Source of the DNA: Karstenula rhodostoma CBS 690.94
Lineage: Eukaryota; Ascomycota; Dothideomycetes; Pleosporales; Didymosphaeriaceae
DNA length: 64,000 nt
Assembly (NCBI GenBank): GCA_010093485.1
Contig: MU001512.1
Span: 890,842-954,841 of the forward strand
Direction of reading: 5' to 3'
Shown here: one piece after another, positions 1 through 8,459 of the stretch
Position numbering within the stretch: position 1 is the first letter of the stretch
Layout: each line of letters opens with the position of its first letter
Position numbers and translations under genes: made by a program
Notes under the pieces: generated by a model
Database searches by the model: none
What the model saw: only the letters and a program-made list of their open reading frames with translations
What the model was told of the DNA's origin: nothing

Positions 1-98
1 CATCAGAGAGAATGCACGCGCCAGACACCAAACTCCGCGACAGACTCAGGTAGAAGACGCAGTCGCCGAAGCGCTGGATGCACACGACACGCCCAAGA

Positions 99-937
99 CT
101 AGCAAGCACAACCGCCATCACCACCCGGCTTCAGGTCAATCGGAATCGTCTCTGGGAAGTCAGAGTTGAAGTCGCCCACTTCCTCCTGTGCCAGAGCTTG
201 CCGCGCGATGACTTCAAACGCTTGCTCTACGTTGATGGCCTCTTTTGCGCTCGTCTCGAAATAGGGAATACCGCCCTTGGACTGGCAGTAGGTCATGGCA
301 CGCTTTTGCGAAATCTGCGCACGGTCAGACGGCCTCAGGTACAGCGCAGCACAGGCTCACCATTCTCTTGCTCTCCTCCACATCGATCTTGTTGCCGATT
401 ACGACGAAAGGGAAGCTCTCAGGGTCCATTGGGCTAGCTTGCACCAGGAACTCATCGCGCCAGCTGTCCAGTGTGTCAAAGCTCTTGGAGTTGTTGACGT
501 CGTAGACGAGCACGCAGCAATCCGCGCCGCGGTAGAAGGCTACGCCTAACGACTGAAACCTCTCCTGCCCAGCCGTGTCCCACAACTGCCTCGTGTCAGC
601 GCCGTCTCATCTCGCCCTGTTGCTGTGTCCGCACCTGCATCGTCACCAGGCGGTCGTCTACGAGAACCTCTTTGGTGAGGAAATCGGCGCCTATCGTGGC
701 TTTGTAGCTCGCGCTGAACTTCTTGTTGACCTAGTCGTGTGTTAGACCGAGCTGCCGATGGTACCTTGCGATTCGATCGAAGGGGAGGACTGCGCGCGCG
801 TACATATTGGTTCATTAAGCTGGTCTTGCCGACCCCGCTGTCACCGAGGATGATGACCTGTCCGTCATTAGTCAGAGAACGTGAACCCGCCTGCCGCGTC
901 ACCATACCTTCAAAAGAACCTTTTTTCGTGATGCCAT
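99..937 (-). CDS. ypt7: Rab7-type small GTPase Ypt7
   Basis: Rab-family GTPase of late endosome and vacuole membranes; in fungi Ypt7 recruits the HOPS complex for vacuole fusion and autophagosome delivery. Five exons on the minus strand: 937-908, 857-804, 730-635, 585-361 and 314-99, giving 206 residues, the usual Rab7 size. All four introns begin GT and end AG, and every junction restores the Rab7 reading frame. Visible motifs are the P-loop GDSGVGKT (about residues 15-22), WDTAGQ (62-67), NKID (about 125) and ETSAK (about 155). The C-terminus GGCAC carries the C-x-C double-prenylation signal. The first exon is only 30 nt ([10 protein letters not shown]). The first ATG of this exon gives the expected family start. 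Product identity is very secure; exon ends are inferred. Confidence 0.95.
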
Positions 938-2514
938 GATGCGTGAGGGGAGGTGTGGGTGATAGCGTAGGGCGAGGCGCGATCGATGGAGCTCTTGGGA
1001 CAGGACAGGGCCCGCGGTTAGCGCCTAACACAAGCTGCACGGTAAGGATAGGCGGCGAGTTTCGCCGTGGAGGTATGAAGAAGCCGGGGCAGGGTCAAGT
1101 ATGGGCACGGTGCTGTAAACTCTCTACGCAGCAGGTTGAATAGCAGGTGAGCTGGGTGTTCTCCAGAGCTTAACCATGGAAACGTTGACGTCGCTCGCCA
1201 AGCACGCGATAGCTGAGCTTCAACCAATCACCGCCTGTCCGCCCTGCTCACATCCTCCTCGCCCGGTGGCTCTCTTCTCGGAGACCTTTGGCTCTCAGAC
1301 TCGCAGCACTCCTCACAAATACGGCTCCAGGATCTGCGCGCCGCAGCACCATAATCCTGCCCACCATGTTCTTGACACCAGACAAAGTCGGGCTATTGCA
1401 GTTCTGGGACTGCGATAACACAGAGCTGCATCGCAGATCGAGCCTCTTGCGACTTGGTAACAAGGGGAAATTCGCCCATCGAGCGCCTTCTATGGCAAAT
1501 CATTCACGAACCAGGTTTACGGCCCTCAATCGCCAGGAGCTCTACGAGGTACCTGAGTGGCATCGCCCGCATTGCCGGGTTCTAGTTCGGCCCCCCTACG
1601 TGTCGATCCAATCGTCCACCACTCAAGCAGACCCATGCGGTGTTCACTCTTGACGATGTTTGCGCTGTAACACGATAGTTTCTTCGTCGGCCGAGTCTGC
1701 CCACTTGGCCAATGTCATACGAGACGAAGGCCCTGCGACCTGCAAAGCACACCAAATGAAGGGATCATATGTCCAGATAGGTAGGCGCCAAAGCAAGCCT
1801 CGGAGCTGAAGCTTAACAAGGCTTTGACTGTACTCATGCAATGATGAATACTTTCCTGTTGGCGATACTCCGGGGGCGAGCCTATTAGGTGTGCAGGACT
1901 GTGCCAGGACATTAAGCTTTAAGAAGCCTCGGCTCTAGTGCATAGCGCAATGCTTATCTTCTCTAATCTTTGCATTGTGCCAATTGCGGCCTCATACACG
2001 GGCTTTTTCTGGCGGTAATCCAACTGCTACGCCGTTTTCTCGCAACTCTAGCCGGACGTCTCACCATTTTACATGTTTTCCGTTGATCGCTATTTGCACT
2101 GTGCCTGCCAACCGTTGCGATTCAAATGCAGCTCGAAGTTTCACCCGTTGCACTATATTCGGGTCTTGAGTGCTTGGTCAATTTCAGTTGGTCGAAATAG
2201 ATTGCAACCTTCGCTCATCAATGCACCTTCCCGGCTTGCCAGTCCTCCCGTCGATGATGCGAGACCTTACCCAGGATGATTTTGTCGATCAGCAACACAC
2301 CGAGGCGTGATTTGCCCGCAGTCACATCTACCCAAAGCCACCTACTCAATTTATGGCTGCTAAACTCGCCTATTGGTGTCGTCCCACGCCCTGCATACAA
2401 AGCTTACTTCCCGTTGTTTATTCCCGCTGTTTATGAATCTTGCACAATATTTATAAAAGGCCAACGTTGGCCGGGTCTTGGTACAGCAGCGATCGAGTCT
2501 CTCAAACGTCCATC
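938..2514. other. Intergenic, no gene recognised
   Basis: Upstream region of the Ypt7 gene and of the carboxypeptidase pseudogene. Only short, low-quality open frames occur on both strands and none resembles a known family. Base composition becomes more AT-rich towards 1.9-2.5 kb. Confidence 0.6.
2452..2458 (+). promoter_or_regulatory. TATA box of the carboxypeptidase pseudogene
   Basis: TATAAAA lies 57 bp before the ATG at 2515, the spacing expected of a fungal core promoter. The promoter therefore survives although the gene is broken. Confidence 0.5.
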
Positions 2515-3013
2515 ATGCGTTCGATTATCACGTCTCTCCTGGCTACAGCCGCTGTCTTCACCGGCCTTGCAACAGCTGCTCTATCTGTCAAGCAAAACAA
2601 ACGATCTTTGGTCGAACGCGACGGCGTTGTATACAACGTCTTTGAGCATGCTGCCACTGGAGCCAAGATTGAGTTCGTCAATAACTCCGGCATCTGCGAA
2701 ACCACCAAAGGCGTCAACCAATACTCTGGGTACCTAAGCGTCGGCACAAACATGAACAGGTGGTTCTGGTGAGTTGTTTCACTACCTGTAATAACATCGC
2801 TGAAAGGTTAAGGTTTTTTGAAGTATGGTAAAATTCTTCTACAGCCCCTCTTGCTGCGTGGTTCAATGGAGGTCCAGGTTGCAGCTCGATCATAGGCCCG
2901 TTCTAAGAAAACGGTCTATGTTATTTCCCTAAAGGCGGATCCAGTACTACGCCTGTTAATAATACGTTCAGCTTTAACAACTATGCTAATATGTTGTATA
3001 TTGACTAGCCTAT

Positions 3014-3171
3014 ATATATTATAGAGATTCACTATAAGGTAGGGTGACTCAATAAAGTAGGGGGGACCAAAAGGTGCGTTGTGCTTTGCCAATGCACGAA
3101 CAAAGGGGGACCAAAAAAGCGGCTGAGGCGCGCCCAGCGTCTGTGCATAGGCTAACCAAAAAGGGCGTAGC
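3014..3171. mobile_element. 158-bp insertion with 12-bp flanking duplication
   Basis: This segment splits the carboxypeptidase coding sequence exactly between the codons for YID and PIGVGFSYG. The 12-bp sequence TGACTAGCCTAT occurs at both edges (3002-3013 and 3172-3183), as expected of a target duplication. The insert holds a 113-bp core (3022-3134) also found inverted at 4419-4531. Three similar submotifs of the form GGACCAAAAAGGCG sit in tandem in it, like the subterminal repeats of a DNA transposon. No coding capacity. Probably a non-autonomous element or a captured transposon end. Confidence 0.75.
3022..3134 (+). repeat. Dispersed 113-bp repeat, copy 1
   Basis: Core containing GTAGGGTGACTCAATAAAG, two GGGGGACCAAAA-like motifs separated by an imperfect hairpin (TTGTGC...GCACGAACAA), and a GGCGCGCC end. 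It matches the reverse complement of 4419-4531 at about 93% by eye. Confidence 0.85.
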
Positions 3172-4322
3172 TGACTAGCCTATTGGTGTGGGTTTCTCCT
3201 ACGGTACCGATTTGGTCACATCTACCGAGACAGCGGCTCTGTATGTGTGGAAATTGATTTAAGCCTTCTATGCGTCGTTTCTACAATACTAATCTCGTGA
3301 CTTCGGCATATTCACGGAATCATACGGTAGACATTACCTAAGTAAGACCGAGAGCCCAGTGATGCTGAGCCTCACCGAGTCCGCTTGTGCTCGTCTGAGC
3401 TCAACTAATATCTCTTGCACGTTCTCTAGGCCTGAATTTGCCAAATACATTCTAGAGCAAAACAAGACCAACGCTGGAGAAAAGATCAACATTGTTGCGC
3501 TGGGCATCAACAACGGCTGGTTCGATGCCAAAATCCAAGAGCCCGCCTATACTACATATTTGTACAACAACAGCCATAAACCACTGATCAGCAAGAGCCA
3601 GTACACGTCATACATCAACGCTTTCAACAGCAAATGTCTTCCGGCACTCAACACATGCTACTCGAGTGGAACCAACTCAGCATGCAGCAACGCCAACAAC
3701 GTCTGCTATAATGCAATCGAGGGCCACTTGCCAATGCCGCAGACTTCGACGTTTACGACATTCGGGCATCAAGCAATGATCCAGAGCCCCCGGAGATGTA
3801 TGTCAATTATCTGACATCGGCCGTTGTTGTGAAGGCTATAGGGGCCAAGTCGACGTACCAAGAATGTTCTGATTCCGCGGGTAACAAGTTCAGCCCTAGT
3901 GGTGACAGTAAGTGCATTTTCTTTTATCTATTAGTATGACGGCTAACACAAGCAGGTCTGCGCTTATTCCTTGATGAGCTCAGTGACGTAGTGTCGGAAG
4001 GTATTACTATGTTGATCTGGGCGGGTGATGCAGACTGGATTTGCAACTGGTACGGAGTGCAGGACGTGGTGAATTAAGTTACGTACTCGGGCTAGACTGC
4101 GTTCAGAGCGAAGACACTCGGTCTGTATAAGGTGAAGGGTAAGGAAGCAGGACAGTTTAAGACTGAAGGCAATCTGTCTTTCTTGAGAGTCTACGATGCC
4201 GGTACGTTATACCTTGGTATGAAGAATCTGCCTTGGACACAGATACATCGTAGTCCCTTATTCTTCTGACTTACACTGACTTCGTACTTACGCGACTAGG
4301 CCACGAGGTGATGTACTATGTT

Positions 4323-4556
4323 GGATATAGAAGCCAGTTATGTGACCCCATACAAATATTGGTAGACTATATAAGTCCACCGAGAATGTATATAGAAAAG
4401 CAACAACTATATATATAGGGCGCGCCTTAGCCGCTTTTTTAGTCCCCCTTTGTTCGTGCATTGGCAAAGCACAACGCGCCTTTTTGTCCCCCCTACTTTA
4501 TTGAGTCACCCTACCTCACATTGAATCTCTACAATACAACTATATATTTAGTATAC
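4323..4556. mobile_element. Second insertion in the carboxypeptidase pseudogene, about 235 bp
   Basis: Sequence unrelated to the gene separates HEVMYY from YY*PELALQAF. It contains the 113-bp repeat in inverse orientation (4419-4531) plus about 95 bp of AT-rich DNA on its left. Flanking target duplication is unclear; TACTAT on the left and TACTAC on the right may be its remains. Boundaries are approximate. Confidence 0.65.
4419..4531 (-). repeat. Dispersed 113-bp repeat, copy 2 (inverted)
   Basis: Reverse complement of copy 1 at 3022-3134, same length with about eight mismatches by eye. Several differences are C/T or G/A and fit mutation of a repeat family by RIP. Confidence 0.85.
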
Positions 4557-4625
4557 TACTAACCTGAGCTAGCACTTCAAGCCTTCGTGCAGACGATGAA
4601 GAAGGGTGCCATCACTTCGACGTAG

Positions 4626-5134
4626 AAGGGTCAGCAGGCCCTATCTTAGCTTACAGGTGTAGACATTAGAATGCATTAACATCTTCATTCGACGATCCGC
4701 TTTTTGACATTTCAACCAATACCCTTGCAAGATCTATAGCTTCGTAAGGCTTGAAAGTGAGGCCGAACAGATTGGATAATTTGTCGTGAGCGTCGACTAC
4801 GTTTGCGCTGGGGCGCGTTCACACTTTTGGCCTCCGGACGCGTCACTTATCCCAATCTGACCTTCGTACTACAACGCCACAATCCGATTTCCTTGAAGAT
4901 ACTGTGGCTGAGGTACAGAACTACGATCGGTCCTTAGTCTAGCGCCCGGACTTGGGGCTGAGTCAATCCGATATGCGAACCTAATCGATGAACACTGTTG
5001 AGACCAGCAAACAAGAGACTTGGCAACGAGTGGGTGTGTACAATTGCAGTCACAGAGCAGACCCAACCATGCACCTGGTGACGAATAACTATACTGTGCT
5101 CGAAAGCGATCTACGCGGCCTCTTCAGGTGAACC
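4626..5134. other. Intergenic, no gene recognised
   Basis: Between the carboxypeptidase pseudogene and the tannase relic. No convincing open frame or RNA gene was seen. Confidence 0.5.
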
Positions 5135-5141
5135 TATATAA
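5135..5141 (+). promoter_or_regulatory. TATA box of the tannase relic
   Basis: TATATAA lies about 90 bp before the degenerate start of the tannase-like relic and is followed by a C/T-rich leader, as in an ordinary fungal promoter. Confidence 0.4.
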
Positions 5142-5227
5142 GAGATGCGTTTCGTCAGTACCCCGAAAGGTTTCTCACTACCGACCTTCGCCTTTCCAAC
5201 ACTTTCCGGTTCCATCTGTTACAGGGT

Positions 5228-5392
5228 TTGCGTAAGTGTTTCCCCACAACGCTGCTAGCTCTGGCTACGGCCGCTAGTGCCGCTACTCTCGAGGATATTT
5301 GTACCGTGGAGAACGTGCAATCCGCGTTTCCTGCGAGCGTATGTTGGCTGGCAGATTGTTTCCTAGCTCAGCGACGCGACCGCTACCTAGGA
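5228..5392 (+). pseudogene. 5' fragment of a tannase/feruloyl esterase-like gene
   Basis: In one frame the DNA reads a secretion-type segment TTLLALATAASAATL followed by EDICTVENVQSAFPAS. This resembles the mature N-terminus of fungal tannases/feruloyl esterases (secreted alpha/beta hydrolases). The expected start codon is TTG at 5228-5230, apparently a mutated ATG, and the frame ends at TAA 5395-5397 (last sense codon to 5394) after about 55 codons. The catalytic domain is absent; the remaining 400 bp before the next gene are not recognisable. Family assignment rests on a short match and is moderate; non-function is clear. Confidence 0.5.
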
Positions 5393-5397
5393 CAATA

Positions 5398-5788
5398 ATT
5401 CTAACTCCTGGACACTCAGCATCCACATTGAACTTGGCGTACACGAGCTGTGCTGTGACATAATGTTGTAGTTTGATGAACGAATCGCAGGTATGAAGAC
5501 TCGTTGGCAGTGTTGCCGTGCGTATTTGAATATCTGGTTAGAAGGCTTTTCCTCAATTACAAGGAATGTACATAGTGTTATACTGTATACGAAATACCCC
5601 TTAGATGAGGATTGTACAGAGCCTATAATCCGGAGAAATCTAAGGTAGCCCCTCAATGCAGAGAAACACTAATCACCCCGAGCGCCTATTCAGTACACGT
5701 ATCAACACAACCGCGAATAAGCAGAAAGAAACCAAAGTAAAGGACGCCTGAGACCTCTTAAACCTCTTACCAGTTGACAACAGTACTC
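5398..5788. other. Intergenic, no gene recognised
   Basis: AT-rich stretch that includes the 3' flank of the BCS1-like gene. Nothing further supported. Confidence 0.5.
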
Positions 5789-7324
5789 TTACATCCTCTT
5801 CGCGACACCGTTCTCAAGGAACTCGAAGCCACCATCAGCCTGTCGCGTCATCTCTTTCTCTACCCAAGAAGCAATACCGTTCGCCGCGTCGTGGGCGCTG
5901 TCCAGATGCAATTGGAAGAAACCTTGCAGCTGAGACGGCGTGAAAACGTTGTCTGGGATTGCCTTTGCAAAATTACTTGCAAGGCTTCTGGTCTCGTCCA
6001 AGTCAACAGGGACACCGTGTTGCTGGATTGAGCCGGGGATGGTGCTGCTGCCGGCCAGCTCGTCAGGCGAGAACATGCGCACGAACATCTGCTCGGCCGA
6101 GGCAGGGGTGATGTTTCCGAGGAAAACCTTCATGTCAACACGGCCAGGTCGGACGAGCGCGGGGTCAAGCAGCTCAGGTTTGTTGGTCGTCATGATCACG
6201 ATGCGTCCTTCTTGCGAACCAACTCCGTCCAGCACGTTAAGTAGGCCTGACAACGTGCAATTCGCCTTATTGTTCTCTCTATCACTTCCGCTGCTTCGTT
6301 CGCTCCTCCTGTCCGGGGAACGCGATCGCGAAGTTCGTTCAATCCAGACAGCATCGATGTCTTCAAGCAAAATGATACACTGCGGCGGTATCTCCTGGAA
6401 CATTTGCTCCAAGTCTGAGTCCGATGCAATGCTTGGGATCTTCACCTCGTAAAGATCGAGACCAAATTCGCCGGCCAAAGCCGTTGTCAAAGACGTTTTT
6501 CCCGAACCTGGAGGGCCGTAGAAAAGGTAGCCCCGTCGGTAGGGCATGCTGCGGCTCTGATACCGTCGCTGTGTGCGTGAATCAAGGTACTTTCTGATGT
6601 CGTTCAATAGCTCATGCTTGATAGTGTCATTGAAATGCACTGTATCCAGTAATCGAATTGGCTTGCGCGTCTTGGGTTGCCATGTCATGCCGTAGCGATC
6701 GCGCCCGTATATGATGACGAAGTACTGCGTCTGACGGTCGGCGAACTCGCGGGCTACCTCGATGAGCTTCTGGATTGGCTTAATGGACCACCCAAAACAG
6801 CTGATGGTTATTTGCTCGCCGCCAACGCCGTCATATGCTGGATCTGATATCGCGGAACTACTAAAGTTGTCTCGGGTTGCGACAAAAAGCCGCCCGTTGT
6901 GAAAAAACCACCGGGAATCCCAATGAGGTGCATACTGGACACTTCGTCGCGTTTTCTTGAGCGATGCCGCCCGGTCTGTCGCATCGCCACGGCCCATCTC
7001 TGTGCGGCCGGTAAAGGCACGATGATGCCGCGGCTTGTGGAAGACGAGCCACTTCACCAAATTAGAATTGACGGGATCACCGCCTGGTACGGTAACTGAA
7101 GCGACAAAGAACTGCCGGATCCAGCTGTAGGCTCCATGCCAGGCACTGCGTAGCAATCTGCAGCCTGCAGGGGCAGCACCGATGATGGCGATGAGGGAGC
7201 CCACATGGGCGACATCGAGGTTTGTGAAGCGAGCAAGGACTGCTCTCATGATCCCGGTTCCATGATTCCAAGGATCGATGAGCAGACGTTCTCCGTTCAG
7301 GTGGGTGTGTTGCAGCAGGCTCAT
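5789..7324 (-). CDS. BCS1-like AAA ATPase
   Basis: Intronless gene of 511 codons in the Bcs1 branch of AAA ATPases. The founding member translocates the Rieske iron-sulfur protein across the mitochondrial inner membrane; fungi also carry divergent paralogues of unknown role. A hydrophobic segment (about residues 39-57) precedes a Bcs1-type N domain. Walker A GPPGSGKT is at 270-277, Walker B CIILLEDID at 316-324, the sensor asparagine in TTNKPELLDPAL at 381, and the conserved arginines in VRPGRVD at 392-395. A Ser/Arg-rich insertion (about 331-350) lies between Walker B and the sensor, common in fungal paralogues but absent from the canonical protein. No clear mitochondrial presequence is visible, so it is more likely a paralogue than BCS1 itself. 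Confidence 0.85.
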   Translation of the reverse strand: MSLLQHTHLNGERLLIDPWNHGTGIMRAVLARFTNLDVAHVGSLIAIIGAAPAGCRLLRSAWHGAYSWIRQFFVASVTVPGGDPVNSNLVKWLVFHKPRHHRAFTGRTEMGRGDATDRAASLKKTRRSVQYAPHWDSRWFFHNGRLFVATRDNFSSSAISDPAYDGVGGEQITISCFGWSIKPIQKLIEVAREFADRQTQYFVIIYGRDRYGMTWQPKTRKPIRLLDTVHFNDTIKHELLNDIRKYLDSRTQRRYQSRSMPYRRGYLFYGPPGSGKTSLTTALAGEFGLDLYEVKIPSIASDSDLEQMFQEIPPQCIILLEDIDAVWIERTSRSRSPDRRSERSSGSDRENNKANCTLSGLLNVLDGVGSQEGRIVIMTTNKPELLDPALVRPGRVDMKVFLGNITPASAEQMFVRMFSPDELAGSSTIPGSIQQHGVPVDLDETRSLASNFAKAIPDNVFTPSQLQGFFQLHLDSAHDAANGIASWVEKEMTRQADGGFEFLENGVAKRM

Positions 7325-8459
7325 GGCGAACTACTGAAAACTGGTCGGTCGACAATAAAACTAGCTGAAACGATCTCCAAGGAAATGACCGAGGGCCCAG
7401 GCCCCCACGTGGCTTTCACGGGAGCTGATGGTGAAATGAAAGAAGCATGAGTAGGTAACGCAGAGATTTCGATAGGCTGGCTCTTCCAAGAGCTTAGTGG
7501 CCGCCCAGACTTCAAGGTCGCGGCGGTGATGCAGTTTTGACGGCCATCGATGTCTTTATTGGGCGTGTTGAAATGAGTGACAGGATGGTAGGCTTGGACA
7601 GCAGAATGATGGGATTGGCACGGAGGACGATAAAAGTTCATAAACTGGAGCACGGACTCCCGTGTCTTCACACTAGCGCGCCCAGCTAGAAACAGGAACA
7701 GACCCGATGCATCAACAACTGTGAGCTTCGAACAAGGCCTACTCCTCAACACATAGGTCCCATAGGATCTGCTTTATTCTTCCCTCTTGCTGGGCGGGTG
7801 AATTATGTTCAGATAGGTAGGCCTCAGACAGGTTAGAGAGCATTAACATCGGAGGACTTCACATGGGCACATCGTATGCTTACAACCATCTGATTCCTCT
7901 ATGTACAAGACCGATCCCCTTCAGTCAACCATACCACACCGATGCTAAACCAGACTATGTATGTGTACATCGCAACTCCAAGCCTCCCAAAGTCAATAAT
8001 ATAGAACCGCAAAGAACAGATAAGCGTAGCGCGCTGCGTACCGCTGTCGGATGCATTGCAAGACAGTCATTTCAAGGAGAAGAACAAAACTTCAAACACC
8101 GCCACTCCTCCTGAGAAGCTCCAAGCCAACAGAATAGTATGGAATTGTGGTAGGAAAAAGCTAAAAAGAGAACGAGAATAAGGGGGAACATCGCAGATGC
8201 AACAAGGCTCATGTGTGGTAGGTAGAAGCATCAGACAGAAAGACGAGAAAAATGATACAGACGGACCAGTCCGGACCGAGCGCACCATCGTATGAGAAGC
8301 AAGAGGGGGAGCGCCAAAGCGCCAATCCGTTTCAAAAACCATCCCAAACCCAACATGATCTTTTCGAATATAAAGGGGTATACTTCCACAAAGCGTCATC
8401 GTACATTAAAGCGTCACAACGGCACTCCACTCTGCGTATCAGTGTCATGCCATGTCGTA
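7325..8459. other. Intergenic between BCS1-like and Bud14-like genes
   Basis: Contains the promoter of the BCS1-like gene and the 3' region of the Bud14-like gene. A 143-codon frame on the minus strand (7321-7752) overlaps the BCS1-like start and resembles no known family. No gene called. Confidence 0.5.

Larger units (their letters stand above)
2515..4625 (+). pseudogene. Serine carboxypeptidase (S10, carboxypeptidase S1-like) pseudogene
   Basis: Ancestral role: secreted serine carboxypeptidase (peptidase family S10). Exon 1 (from 2515) encodes a signal peptide and GICETTKGVNQYSGYLSVG. Later segments read APLAAWFNGGPGCSS, TFSFNNYANMLYID, GVGFSYGTD, DFGIFTESYG, PEFAKYILEQN, AGDADWICNWYG (region of the catalytic Asp), YDAGHEV (region of the catalytic His) and ALQAFVQTMKKGAIT before a final TAG at 4623-4625. 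Breaks: in-frame stops at family glutamine codons (F*ENG, D*P, I*AF, Y*SR, SG*T; CAR to TAR), Pro-to-Leu CCA to CTA changes, and a one-base loss near 3720 that shifts IEG out of frame with PLANAADFDVYDIRASS. Two insertions interrupt it, after MLYID and after HEVMYY. Two ordinary introns remain visible (about 3346-3430 and 3907-3956). Expression as an active enzyme is not possible. Confidence 0.88.

Noticed and set aside
3022..4531. One transposon with 113-bp terminal inverted repeats carrying the carboxypeptidase middle
   Set aside because: The gene continues on the outer sides of both repeats in the correct order, so both are insertions into a pre-existing gene.
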